Positions 24,951-32,661 of a DNA stretch of 61,135 nt are shown here, piece after piece. The position numbers and the translations under genes were made by a program. Positions within the stretch are counted from its first letter, which is position 1. Each line of letters opens with the position of its first letter. The stretch covers positions 1 to 61,135 of the forward strand of contig CALVUC010000006.1 of assembly GCA_944363395.1 (NCBI GenBank). Reading direction: 5' to 3'. Under the pieces are notes generated by a model. The model had not been told where the DNA came from. It saw only the letters and a program-made list of their open reading frames with translations, and did no database searches. The DNA is from an uncultured Clostridia bacterium. GTDB lineage: Bacteria; Bacillota; Clostridia; Christensenellales; Borkfalkiaceae.

Positions 24951-26189
24951 ATGATCGAAACAAAGACGCTTTCCAACGGCGTGCGCGTCATCGTCAAGCG
25001 CATGGAGGGGCTGTATTCCGTCTCCATGGGCGTGCTGGTCGGGACGGGCGCCGCCTTCGAGACGGATGCGGAGGACGGCATCTCCCATTTTATCGAGCAT
25101 ATGCTCTTCAAGGGGACGCCCACTCATACCGCGTTTGAACTTTCGGACGCGTTCGACGCGCTCGGCGCGCAGGTCAACGCCTTTACGGGCAAGGACCTCA
25201 CCTGCTATTATTCCAAGGCGACGAGCGATCACGCCGCAGAGGCGTTCGCGCTGCTCGCAGACCTCTTTTTGAACGCGTCCTTCCCCGAAGAGGAGATGGC
25301 GCGCGAGAAGGGGGTCGTCCTCGAGGAGATCCATATGGATGAGGACACGCCCGAAGATCTCTGCCTCGACCTGCTCGCCCGCGCCTCCTTCGGCAGCGGC
25401 AACTACGGCAGGAATATTCTGGGACCCGCGGCAAACGTCGAACGTTTCACGCGCGAGGATCTCTTTGCCTACCGCAGGGAGCGGTACTGTCCCGAGAACA
25501 TCGTCCTCTCCTTTGCGGGCAACATTGCGCCCGCCGAGGCGGTCGGGCTTGCCGAGCGCTATTTCGGCGGCATGGCGCGCACCCGCTTTTCGGACAGAAA
25601 GAAGGAGGTTCGTCAGGGTGCGGGCTGTCTCTTCCGCAAAAAGCCCATCGAACAGGCGCATTTTGCGATCGGGTTTCCCACCGTCGCGCGGGAGGACAGG
25701 CTTCGTCCCGCGGTGCAGGTCATGAACACCGTTCTGGGCGGCGGCATGAGTTCCCGCCTCTTCAAAAAGGTCAGGGAGGAGCTGGGGCTTGCTTACTCCG
25801 TCTATTCCTACTGCACGCACTATGCGGAGGCGGGGCTGCTCACCGTGTATGCGGGCGTCAATCCCGCCAAGGCGGAGGACGCTTTCGGCGCGGTGCGCGA
25901 CGTCATCGAAGCGTTCTGCCGCGAGGGCGTCACGGAGGAGGAATTCTCGCGCGGCAGGGAGCAGGTGAAGTCGGGCAGCATCTTCTCGCAGGAGAACACC
26001 TCGTCGCAGATGCTGCTCTACGGCAAGGAGATGCTCTACAACAATGCGGTCTATGATTTCGAGCGCCGCATGGCGGAGCTGTCCGCGCTCACCCGCGGCG
26101 ACGTGACCGAGGCGATCCGCGCGAACTTCGATCTCTCCCGCGCTGCGGTGGCGTCCGTCGGCAACCTGAAAGCGGGGCTTACGCTGTGA
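24951..26189 (+). CDS. M16 family zinc metallopeptidase
   Basis: A 412-residue M16B peptidase (MPP/PqqL-like). The inverted zinc motif HFIEH is near residue 45, and the distal zinc-ligand Glu lies in VVLEEIHMDEDTP about 75 residues later. The C-terminal half has the conserved LGGGMSSRLFKKVREELGLAY segment. Homologues in Bacillus and Clostridia are cytoplasmic processing peptidases of the YmxG/MlpA type. ATG 24951 follows TAGGAG. Its stop overlaps the next GTG start. Confidence 0.93.
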   Translation: MIETKTLSNGVRVIVKRMEGLYSVSMGVLVGTGAAFETDAEDGISHFIEHMLFKGTPTHTAFELSDAFDALGAQVNAFTGKDLTCYYSKATSDHAAEAFALLADLFLNASFPEEEMAREKGVVLEEIHMDEDTPEDLCLDLLARASFGSGNYGRNILGPAANVERFTREDLFAYRRERYCPENIVLSFAGNIAPAEAVGLAERYFGGMARTRFSDRKKEVRQGAGCLFRKKPIEQAHFAIGFPTVAREDRLRPAVQVMNTVLGGGMSSRLFKKVREELGLAYSVYSYCTHYAEAGLLTVYAGVNPAKAEDAFGAVRDVIEAFCREGVTEEEFSRGREQVKSGSIFSQENTSSQMLLYGKEMLYNNAVYDFERRMAELSALTRGDVTEAIRANFDLSRAAVASVGNLKAGLTL

Positions 26190-26674
26190 GCACGCGCGCC
26201 GAGGGCTTCGCGCCGTGCGCGGACGAGGGGAGCAGGCTGCTCATCCTGGGCAGCTTCCCTTCCGTCAAGAGCCGCGCCGAGGGGTTTTATTACGGGAATC
26301 CGCATAACCGCTTCTGGAAGACGGTGTGCGGATTTTTCGGCGAGGAGACGGCGAAAGACGTTCCCGCCAAGCGCGATTTTCTGCGGCGGCGGCACATTGC
26401 GCTCTGGGACGTCGTTCTCTCGTGCGAGATCGCGGGCTCGTCGGACGCCTCCATCCGCAAAGAGCGCGTCGCCGACGTCGCGGGGCTTATCTGCGGCAGC
26501 GCGATCGGCGCGGTCTTTTGCAACGGGAAACTCGCGTACAGGCTGCTCACGGAGCGCGCCGCGCCGCTCGCCGTTCCCGTTTTGTGCCTGCCGTCCACTT
26601 CGCCCGCCAACCCGCGGTTTGACGTGAACGTCTGGAATGCGGCGCTCGCACAGGTATTCGGGGAGAAATACTGA
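26186..26674 (+). CDS. DNA-deoxyinosine glycosylase (UDG superfamily)
   Basis: A 162-residue uracil-DNA glycosylase superfamily protein of the family 6 type, which removes hypoxanthine (deoxyinosine) from DNA. Motif 1 is LILGSFPSVKSR near residue 20, followed by YYGNPHNRFWK, and motif 2 is LPSTSPANPR near residue 132. The GTG start overlaps the stop of the M16 gene (GTGA). The next gene is AlkD-like, so two base-damage repair enzymes are encoded side by side. Confidence 0.88.
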   Translation: MSTRAEGFAPCADEGSRLLILGSFPSVKSRAEGFYYGNPHNRFWKTVCGFFGEETAKDVPAKRDFLRRRHIALWDVVLSCEIAGSSDASIRKERVADVAGLICGSAIGAVFCNGKLAYRLLTERAAPLAVPVLCLPSTSPANPRFDVNVWNAALAQVFGEKY

Positions 26675-26677
26675 TCG

Positions 26678-27367
26678 ATGCTTACATACGAACAGCTGCT
26701 GGAAGAACTTTTTTCCCATGCGGACGAGAAGTTCCGCGCCTTTCATAAGTCGCTTTTGAAAAACGACGCGATCCAAACGATCGGCGTGCGGACGCCCGTC
26801 CTGCGCGCCATCGCCAAGAGAGAGAAGGACAATTTTCAGGACCTCCTCGCCTTTCCCGATGCGTACTACGAAGTCACGTTTATCAAGTGCGCCTGCGCCT
26901 GTTTTCTGCCCTATGAGGCGCTGTGCGCTTGCCTTGACGAGCTCGTTTCATTGCTCGACAATTGGGCGACGTGCGACAGCTTCGCGCCCGCGTGTATCGC
27001 AAAAAACAGGGATACGTTCCTCGTTTTTGTGGACAAATACCTTGCGGACGGGCGGGTGTTCGCGCGCAGGTTCGCCCTCACGACGATGCTGCATTTCTAT
27101 GTGGACGAAACATATCTGCCCGCCGTGCTCGAGCGGCTCGCGCGGGTGGACGCGAAGGAGTACTATGTTTCGACGGCGGCGGCATGGCTTGCGGCGGAGG
27201 TCGCCGTCAGATCTTTCGCCGAGGGGGTCGCCTTTTTTCAAAGCGGCGCGCTCGACCGGGAGACGCACCGCCGCGCCATCCGCAAGGCGTGCGAGAGCAG
27301 GCGGCTTTCCGCACGACAAAAGGCGCTGCTGCGCGGGCTCGGGCGGGGATGTCATTCGGAAGGGTGA
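26678..27367 (+). CDS. AlkD-like DNA alkylation repair protein
   Basis: A 229-residue all-helical HEAT-like repeat protein of the AlkD family, DNA glycosylases for N3- and N7-alkylpurines. The GVRTPVLRAIAK segment near residue 36 and DNWATCDSFAP near residue 92 are typical; the Trp and Asp of the latter correspond to active-cleft positions in AlkD. It starts 4 bases after the glycosylase gene, so the pair is co-transcribed. Substrate range cannot be predicted more closely. Confidence 0.88.
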   Translation: MLTYEQLLEELFSHADEKFRAFHKSLLKNDAIQTIGVRTPVLRAIAKREKDNFQDLLAFPDAYYEVTFIKCACACFLPYEALCACLDELVSLLDNWATCDSFAPACIAKNRDTFLVFVDKYLADGRVFARRFALTTMLHFYVDETYLPAVLERLARVDAKEYYVSTAAAWLAAEVAVRSFAEGVAFFQSGALDRETHRRAIRKACESRRLSARQKALLRGLGRGCHSEG

Positions 27368-27395
27368 CTTTTTTCGCAGGATTTTCAAAAAAGGA

Positions 27396-27424
27396 TTGAC
27401 AAAGCGAACAAAAAGAGGTAGAAT
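27396..27424 (+). promoter_or_regulatory. acpP promoter
   Basis: TTGACA 27396-27401, 17-bp spacer, TAGAAT 27419-27424. A leader of about 63 nt with a GAGGAGA ribosome site follows. Confidence 0.85.
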
Positions 27425-27493
27425 ATATCATATCATTACGAGGGATCGCGCCCGGGGAGGGTCCGCGGGCAGACCCCGACGAGGAGAATAGTC

Positions 27494-27721
27494 ATGTACG
27501 AAAAAGTTTGTGAAATGCTCGCCAAGCAGTTGGACATTTCCGCAGACACCATCACGCCGCAGTCCGAAGTCGTTAAGGATCTGGGCGCAGATTCGCTGGA
27601 CGTCGTCGAACTGATGATGGATCTCGAGGACGAGTACGGCATCACGCTGCCCGAGGGCGACGTGGAGAACATCAAGACGGTGCAGGACATCGTCGACATG
27701 ATGGAAAAACTTGCAAAGTAA
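27494..27721 (+). CDS. acpP: acyl carrier protein
   Basis: A 75-residue ACP. The phosphopantetheine attachment serine is in GADSLDVVELMM (Ser37). The acidic helix II and overall length are standard for fatty-acid synthesis ACPs. It is monocistronic, with its own promoter and a following hairpin; other fab genes are not in the window. Confidence 0.96.
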   Translation: MYEKVCEMLAKQLDISADTITPQSEVVKDLGADSLDVVELMMDLEDEYGITLPEGDVENIKTVQDIVDMMEKLAK

Positions 27722-27727
27722 ACAATG

Positions 27728-27766
27728 CGAAAGCGCCGCCCGGATGTCTCCGGGCGGCGCTTTCGC
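27728..27766. terminator. long hairpin between convergent acpP and fumarase genes
   Basis: A 17-bp stem beginning CGAAAGCGCCGCCCGGA around loop TGTC. The outer A3 and T3 pairs give short U-tracts in both directions, so it probably serves both genes. Confidence 0.8.
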
Positions 27767-27773
27767 GTATCGG

Positions 27774-28298
27774 TCATTCCTTGTACACGCTCGCGCCGAA
27801 GGCGTCGTGCGCGACGACGGCGGGGAAGTTCTCCACTTCCATTTTGTAGATCGCCTCGCTCAGAAGGTCGCCGAAGGCGACGAGCTCCAGCTTTTTCACG
27901 GCGTTCCCGCACAGTGCGCCCGCGCCGCCGACGGCGGCGAAGTACACCTTTTTGTTGCGGACGAGCGCCTCGCGCGTTTCGCGGCTCATGCCGCCCTTTC
28001 CGATCATGCCGGCGAGCCCCAGATCGAGCAGGCGGGGCGCAAACGCGTTCATGCGCGCCGCGGTCGTCGGGCCGCAGCTCCCGCACGCCTTGCCCGCGGG
28101 CGCGGGACAGGGACCGGCGTAATAGATGTACGTCGTTTCAAGATCGACGGGCAGCGGCTCGCCCGCGTCCAGGAGCGCAAAGAGCCGTTTGTGCGCGCAG
28201 TCGCGCGCCGTGAAGATGGTCCCCGAGAGCAGCACGCCCTCTCCCGCGTGCAGGGAGAGGATGTCCTCTTCGGAGAGGGGAAGGGTGAGTGTTCTCAT
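27774..28298 (-). CDS. class I fumarate hydratase, beta (C-terminal) subunit
   Basis: A 174-residue beta subunit of the Fe-S hydro-lyase (fumarase/L-tartrate dehydratase) family. The segments GEGVLLSGTIFTARDCAHKR, YAGPCPAPAG and SCGPTTAARMN are the C-terminal catalytic elements, and KGGMSRET follows. The start overlaps the alpha subunit stop by ATGA, so the subunits are made in equal amounts. Fumarase is favoured over tartrate dehydratase only because it is the commoner activity; sequence reading alone does not separate them. Confidence 0.9.
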   Translation of the reverse strand: MRTLTLPLSEEDILSLHAGEGVLLSGTIFTARDCAHKRLFALLDAGEPLPVDLETTYIYYAGPCPAPAGKACGSCGPTTAARMNAFAPRLLDLGLAGMIGKGGMSRETREALVRNKKVYFAAVGGAGALCGNAVKKLELVAFGDLLSEAIYKMEVENFPAVVAHDAFGASVYKE

Positions 28299-29131
28299 AA
28301 CGTCTCCTTTTCGCAGCGGATGCAATGGCATTGGACGTTGACGGCGACGGGCAGCCCCGCTATGTGCGTCGGGGCGATCTCGCAGGCGACGCCCAGCGCC
28401 GTCACCTCGCCGCCGAAGCCCTGCGCGCCGATACGGAGCGCGTTGATCTTTTCCAGCGCCTCCCGTTCGATGGCGGCGACGTCCTCGCGCGGGTGGGAGG
28501 ACCCCGCCTCGCGCGTCAGGGCTTTTTTCGCAAGCAGGGCGCAGGAGTCGAACGCGCCGCCGATGCCCACGCCCACATACACGGGCGGGCAGGGGCGGGA
28601 GCCGGCGATGCGCACCGTCTCCACGATGGAGTTTACGATGCCCGCGCGCCCCTCGGCGGGGGTGAGCATATACAGCCGCGACATATTCTCGCTGCCGAAT
28701 CCCTTGGGAAGAAAGGTGATCCGCACCTGTTCGCCCGCAGTCATTTCGACGTGCAGGTGCGCGGGAGTGTTGTCGCCCGTGTTGACGCGCGTGAGCGGAT
28801 CGCAGATGCTCTTGCGGAAACAGCCGTCCGCATAGGCGCGGCGCACGCCGTCGTCCACGGCGGCGGCAAGGGGCGCGCCCGTGAGGTGTACGTCCTGCCC
28901 GAGTTCGAGAAGGACGACCGCCATGCCCGTGTCCTGACAGACGGGCATCTGCTCCGCGGCGGCGATGCGTTCGTTTTCCAGGAGGGTGTCGAGCGCGAAC
29001 CGCGCCGCGCCCGTCTCCGTGCTCCGCGCCTTTTCGAGCAGCGCGTGGCAGGCGGGGGTGAGCGTTGTCCCCGCCTTTCTTGCAAGGCGGTACACGCATT
29101 GGGAAATGAGGGAAGTATCCAAAGTTCTCAT
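28295..29131 (-). CDS. class I fumarate hydratase, alpha (N-terminal) subunit
   Basis: A 278-residue alpha subunit carrying the 4Fe-4S cluster cysteines: PVCQDTG near residue 64, a Cys in FDSCALLAKKAL near residue 189 and a third in VQCHCIRC near the C-terminus. The cluster is oxygen-labile, consistent with an anaerobe. The gene is first in a two-gene minus-strand operon. Its ATG lies 6 nt after a TATAAT box, so the message is predicted to be leaderless. Confidence 0.92.
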   Translation of the reverse strand: MRTLDTSLISQCVYRLARKAGTTLTPACHALLEKARSTETGAARFALDTLLENERIAAAEQMPVCQDTGMAVVLLELGQDVHLTGAPLAAAVDDGVRRAYADGCFRKSICDPLTRVNTGDNTPAHLHVEMTAGEQVRITFLPKGFGSENMSRLYMLTPAEGRAGIVNSIVETVRIAGSRPCPPVYVGVGIGGAFDSCALLAKKALTREAGSSHPREDVAAIEREALEKINALRIGAQGFGGEVTALGVACEIAPTHIAGLPVAVNVQCHCIRCEKETL

Positions 29132-29137
29132 ACCGCT

Positions 29138-29165
29138 ATTATAGAACTTTTTTCGCCGATTGCAA
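29138..29165 (-). promoter_or_regulatory. fumarase promoter, leaderless layout
   Basis: On the minus strand TTGCAA (29165-29160), a 16-bp spacer and TATAAT (29143-29138). The start codon (29131) begins 6 nt after the hexamer. It is back to back with the promoter of the CAAX protease gene. Confidence 0.75.
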
Positions 29166-29175
29166 AGTTTTTTCT

Positions 29176-29203
29176 TTTACTTTTCACGAATTTTTAGTAT
29201 AAT
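29176..29203 (+). promoter_or_regulatory. CAAX protease promoter, leaderless layout
   Basis: TTTACT at 29176-29181, 16-bp spacer, TATAAT at 29198-29203, then GTAAGC and the ATG at 29210. The 6-nt interval is identical to that of uvrC and the fumarase gene. Confidence 0.72.
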
Positions 29204-29209
29204 GTAAGC

Positions 29210-30124
29210 ATGGAAGAGTTGCAGAGCCGCCGCGGTCTCGCCGAGGCGGGCATTACCTATTCTGCGGGCATCGTCCTGTATGTCATCGCATCGCTCGTCC
29301 TCTCCGTCGCCTGCGTACTGAGCATGGGGGAGGGGTACGCTTCGAGCGCCGTTTACCGCTGGCTCGCCTATCTTTTGCCGCAGGTCTGTTTTGCCGCTGC
29401 GGCGCTCGTCTTTTTCCGCCGCAGCGGGCTTGCCGCGCGCGCCGTGTACCGCGGCTGTAAGCCGAAGTACTTTCTCTTCGCGCTGCTGCTGCCCTTCGGG
29501 CTGCTTTTTTCGCTGTCCGAGCTCAACACGCTCTTCTCCGATTGGCTCGTCTCCCTCGGCTTTTCCATGCCGGAGAATACGCTCCCGCCCCTCGAAGGCT
29601 GGTATCTCCTGCCCGCTCTGCTCATCATCGCGGTGCTGCCCGCTCTCTTTGAAGAGACCATTTTCCGCGGCATCCTCGTGGGGCGGATGCACGCCGCGGG
29701 CTGGGGGAACGCCGCCGTCGTGCTCATTTCGGGCGCGCTGTTCGCGCTCTATCACGGCAGCCCTCTGCAGACGGTCTATCAGTTTTTGTGCGGCTGCTGC
29801 TACGCGCTGCTCGCCCTGCGCGCGGGGAGCGTTCTGCCCACCGCCCTTTCGCATCTGTGCAACAACGCCGTCATCCTCGTTCTGACGGCGACGGGCTACG
29901 GCGATCTCACCCTGCTCGGGCAGGCGTGGCGCATCGCGCTCATCGTGCTCGCGGCGCTCGCTCTTGCGGGGACGCTCGTCTATCTCATCTTCTTTGACAA
30001 GAACAATGTGCAAAAGGGCGGCGCGAAGGACGGAAAATATTTCTTTTATGGGGCGGGGACAGGCATTGCGGTGTGCGCGGTGCTGTGGATCGCCAATCTT
30101 GTGACGGGGTTCTCGGGTGGTTAA
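29210..30124 (+). CDS. CPBP family intramembrane metalloprotease (CAAX protease-like)
   Basis: A 304-residue polytopic membrane protein of the Abi/CPBP family. The glutamate motif is FEETIFRGIL near residue 148, then the first His lies in ALYHGSPLQ near 183 and the second in LSHLCNNAV near 219, forming the intramembrane metal site. Around eight membrane spans are visible. Bacterial members act in peptide processing or bacteriocin immunity; the substrate is unknown. No ribosome site precedes ATG 29210, which sits at the predicted transcription start. The end overlaps rlmH. Confidence 0.88.
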   Translation: MEELQSRRGLAEAGITYSAGIVLYVIASLVLSVACVLSMGEGYASSAVYRWLAYLLPQVCFAAAALVFFRRSGLAARAVYRGCKPKYFLFALLLPFGLLFSLSELNTLFSDWLVSLGFSMPENTLPPLEGWYLLPALLIIAVLPALFEETIFRGILVGRMHAAGWGNAAVVLISGALFALYHGSPLQTVYQFLCGCCYALLALRAGSVLPTALSHLCNNAVILVLTATGYGDLTLLGQAWRIALIVLAALALAGTLVYLIFFDKNNVQKGGAKDGKYFFYGAGTGIAVCAVLWIANLVTGFSGG

Positions 30125-30554
30125 GCTCCATATCGTCTGTGTCGGAAAATTAAAGGAACAGTACTGGCGGGACGCCGTCGCGGAATACTGCAAGCGCCTC
30201 TCCCGCTTTTGCAGGGCGGAGGTGCGCGAACTTCCCGAGCGCCGCTCGCCCGAAGAGGAGGCGGACGCCATCCTCAAAGAGTGCCGCGGCTACACCTTCG
30301 CGCTCGCCGTCGAAGGTGCGATGTGCTCCTCCGAACAGCTTGCGAAAAAGATCGCCTCGCTTGTGGACGCGGGCAGGGAACTGACCTTTGTCATCGGCTC
30401 GTCGTGCGGGCTCTCGCCGCGCGTCAAGGCGCGGGCGGAGGAAAAGCTCTCCTTCTCGCCCATGACCTTTCCCCATCAGATGATGCGCGTCATCTTATGC
30501 GAGCAGATCTACCGCGCCTTTATGATCAACGCGGGCGCGGAGTACCACAAGTAG
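30117..30554 (+). CDS. rlmH: 23S rRNA pseudouridine-1915 N3-methyltransferase
   Basis: A 145-residue SPOUT methyltransferase. The N-terminus LHIVCVGKLKEQYW, the SAM-binding knot FVIGSSCGLSPRV near residue 90, and the C-terminal YHK tail that reaches the ribosomal A-site target are all present. The GTG start overlaps the end of the CAAX protease gene by 8 bases, suggesting coupled translation. Confidence 0.95.
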   Translation: MVKLHIVCVGKLKEQYWRDAVAEYCKRLSRFCRAEVRELPERRSPEEEADAILKECRGYTFALAVEGAMCSSEQLAKKIASLVDAGRELTFVIGSSCGLSPRVKARAEEKLSFSPMTFPHQMMRVILCEQIYRAFMINAGAEYHK

Positions 30555-30576
30555 ACGCTGCGGCATAGGATGGACG

Positions 30577-31389
30577 GTGGACGTCTATTCGGATGTAAAG
30601 GCATTTTATGCGGGATACCGCGGGCAAAAGCGCGTCATCGGCAAAAGCCGCGAAGGCAGGGCGATCTTTGCCCTCCGCGCGGGGACGCACGCGCCGCCCT
30701 GTGGCATTGCCGTGTACGCGATGCACGCGCGCGAGTGGATCACGGCGTATCTCGCGCTGGAGCACGTCCGCCGCGGGACCGCGTCGGGCGGCGTGTGGAT
30801 CGTGCCGCTCGCCGATCCGGACGGCGCGCTGCTCGTGCAAAGGGGCATCTCGTCCGTCGCCGCGCCGCGCCGCGGCTTTTTGCTGCGCGTGAACGGCGGC
30901 AATGATTTTTCGCTGTGGAAAGCCAACGCCGCAGCCGTCGATCTCAACGTCAATTGGGACGCAAAATGGGGAACGGGGGTGCAGAATGTGTACCATCCCG
31001 CTCCGGAAAGCTATGTCGGGGAAGCGCCGTTTTCCGAGCCCGAGACGCGGGCGGTGCGCGATTTTACGCTGGAAGTTTCTCCCGCGTTCGCCCTCGCCTA
31101 TCATACGAAGGGCGAGGTCGTCTACTGGCGCTTTCACCAACCTCCGCTGCGCGCGCGGCGGGACAAAAGGCTCGCCCGCGTCCTTTCGCGCGTCACGGGC
31201 TATCCGCTCGCGGAGGCAAAGGGTTCGGCAGGCGGTTATAAAGACTGGTGCGTGCAGACGCTCGGGATCCCCGCGTTCACAGTGGAGGCGGGGCGGGAGA
31301 TGTTCGCGCATCCGCTCGGGTTTTCGGCGCTGCCCGATATCCTCAAAAAAAATCTCGACGCGCTCGCCGCGTTGACAAGGGAGTTCTGA
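30577..31389 (+). CDS. M14 family zinc carboxypeptidase
   Basis: A 270-residue M14 peptidase. The zinc ligands are visible as HAREW (H-x-x-E, near residue 49) and YHTKGE near residue 163, and the catalytic Glu is in TVEAGRE near residue 233. It lacks a signal peptide, so it may act in the cytoplasm on peptidoglycan-derived gamma-D-glutamyl peptides, as in the MpaA group; that is inference. The GTG at 30577 after GGATGG is the likely start. tadA starts one base after its stop. Confidence 0.88.
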   Translation: MDVYSDVKAFYAGYRGQKRVIGKSREGRAIFALRAGTHAPPCGIAVYAMHAREWITAYLALEHVRRGTASGGVWIVPLADPDGALLVQRGISSVAAPRRGFLLRVNGGNDFSLWKANAAAVDLNVNWDAKWGTGVQNVYHPAPESYVGEAPFSEPETRAVRDFTLEVSPAFALAYHTKGEVVYWRFHQPPLRARRDKRLARVLSRVTGYPLAEAKGSAGGYKDWCVQTLGIPAFTVEAGREMFAHPLGFSALPDILKKNLDALAALTREF

Positions 31390-31390
31390 T

Positions 31391-31855
31391 ATGGAAGAGC
31401 GCTTCATGCGCGAGGCGCTGCGCCTCGCGGAGCGGGCGAAAAAGAAGGGGGAGGTCCCCATCGGCGCGGTCGTCGTCGCGGACGGCAGGATCGTCGGCAG
31501 GGGGTACAATACCCGCACCCGCTCGCAGATGGCGACGGCGCACGCCGAGATGCGCGCCATCGACAGGGCGTGCAAAAAACTGCATTCGTGGCGGCTTCCC
31601 GACGCCGAACTGTACGTCACGCTGGAACCGTGTCCCATGTGCATGGGCGCGGCGCTCAACGCGCGCATCGCCCGCATCTATTTCGGCGCGTACGAGCAAA
31701 AGGGCAGGAGCCTCACTGCGGAGCTCGCGAACGCCAATCTGCTCAATCACAGGGTGGAAGTGACGGGCGGCGTCCTGCAGGAGGAGTGCGCGGCGGTGCT
31801 CACCTCTTTCTTTACGGAGATGCGCGCGCGGGAAAAGGCAAAGCGGAAAAAATAA
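31391..31855 (+). CDS. tadA: tRNA-specific adenosine deaminase
   Basis: A 154-residue TadA that converts A34 to inosine in tRNA-Arg(ACG). The zinc and proton-shuttle motif HAEMRAID lies near residue 52, and PCPMCMGA near residue 81 supplies the two zinc cysteines. Length and N-terminus (FMREALRLAERA) are standard. It is translationally coupled to the carboxypeptidase upstream. Confidence 0.94.
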   Translation: MEERFMREALRLAERAKKKGEVPIGAVVVADGRIVGRGYNTRTRSQMATAHAEMRAIDRACKKLHSWRLPDAELYVTLEPCPMCMGAALNARIARIYFGAYEQKGRSLTAELANANLLNHRVEVTGGVLQEECAAVLTSFFTEMRAREKAKRKK

Positions 31856-31907
31856 CGTCCGCCGCGCCGTTCCCGGATGCCGTTTCGGAAAAAGCAGGCA
31901 AAACTGC

Positions 31908-31936
31908 TTGACAGAAGGGCGTCCGCGGCGTAAGAT
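31908..31936 (+). promoter_or_regulatory. promoter of the iron-sulfur flavoprotein gene
   Basis: TTGACA 31908-31913, 17-bp spacer, TAAGAT 31931-31936. An ordinary 23-nt leader with GGAGG follows, in contrast to the leaderless promoters nearby. Confidence 0.8.
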
Positions 31937-31965
31937 AGCGGCGAGACGTTCACGGAGGATAGAGT

Positions 31966-32586
31966 ATGAAAGTATTACTTGTCAACGGGAGCCCGCACGA
32001 GGCGGGCTGTACTTATACGGCGCTCTCCGAAGTCGGCGAGGCGCTGCGCGCAGAGGGCGTCGACACGGAGATGATCTGGCTGGGCAACAAGCCCGTGGAG
32101 GACTGCATCGCCTGCGGGAAGTGCAGGGAACTCGGCAAATGCGTCTTTGACGACGTTGTCAACGAACTCATCGGGCGGGCGAAGGAGGCGGACGGCTTTG
32201 TGTTCGGTTCGCCCGTCTACTATGCGCATCCATCGGGACGGGTGCTCTCCGCGCTCGACAGGGCGTTCTATGCGGGCAAAGCCGCCTTTGCGGGAAAGCT
32301 CGGGGCGGGCGTTGTCTCGGCGCGCAGGGGCGGTACGGCGGCTTCGTACGACGTGCTCAACAAGTACTTCGGCATCTCGTCCATGCCCGTCGTATCTTCG
32401 ACCTATTGGAACATGGTGTACGGCAACACGCCCGACGAGGTGCGCCGCGACGCCGAAGGGATGCAGACCATGCGCAACCTCGGAAGGAACATGGCGTATC
32501 TCATCAAGTGCATTGCCGCGGGCAGGGCGGCGGGGATCGAAGCCCCCGCGCAGGAGACGGCGGCAAAGACCAACGTCATCCGATGA
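31966..32586 (+). CDS. iron-sulfur flavoprotein / NAD(P)H-dependent FMN reductase
   Basis: A 206-residue flavodoxin-fold protein. The N-terminus VLLVNGSPHEAGCTYTAL is the FMN phosphate loop. Cysteines near residues 47-59 follow C-x2-C-x2-C-x5-C (CIACGKCRELGKC), the compact 4Fe-4S motif of Isf proteins from anaerobes. A second flavin segment FGSPVYYAHPSG follows. It probably carries electrons from ferredoxin or NAD(P)H to small oxidants. ATG 31966 follows GGAGGATAG. Confidence 0.88.
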   Translation: MKVLLVNGSPHEAGCTYTALSEVGEALRAEGVDTEMIWLGNKPVEDCIACGKCRELGKCVFDDVVNELIGRAKEADGFVFGSPVYYAHPSGRVLSALDRAFYAGKAAFAGKLGAGVVSARRGGTAASYDVLNKYFGISSMPVVSSTYWNMVYGNTPDEVRRDAEGMQTMRNLGRNMAYLIKCIAAGRAAGIEAPAQETAAKTNVIR

Positions 32587-32599
32587 CGGAAAAAACGCA

Positions 32600-32632
32600 G
32601 TGCGGCGGCGGACATTATGTCCGCCGCCGCAC
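32600..32632. terminator. hairpin between convergent Isf and SDR genes
   Basis: A 14-bp perfect stem starting GTGCGGCGGCGGAC with a 5-nt loop. There is no long T-run on either side, so it may act as an RNA-end stabiliser as much as a terminator. Confidence 0.65.
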
Positions 32633-32661
32633 GTCGCGATAGGGCATTCGGGCGCCCCGAG

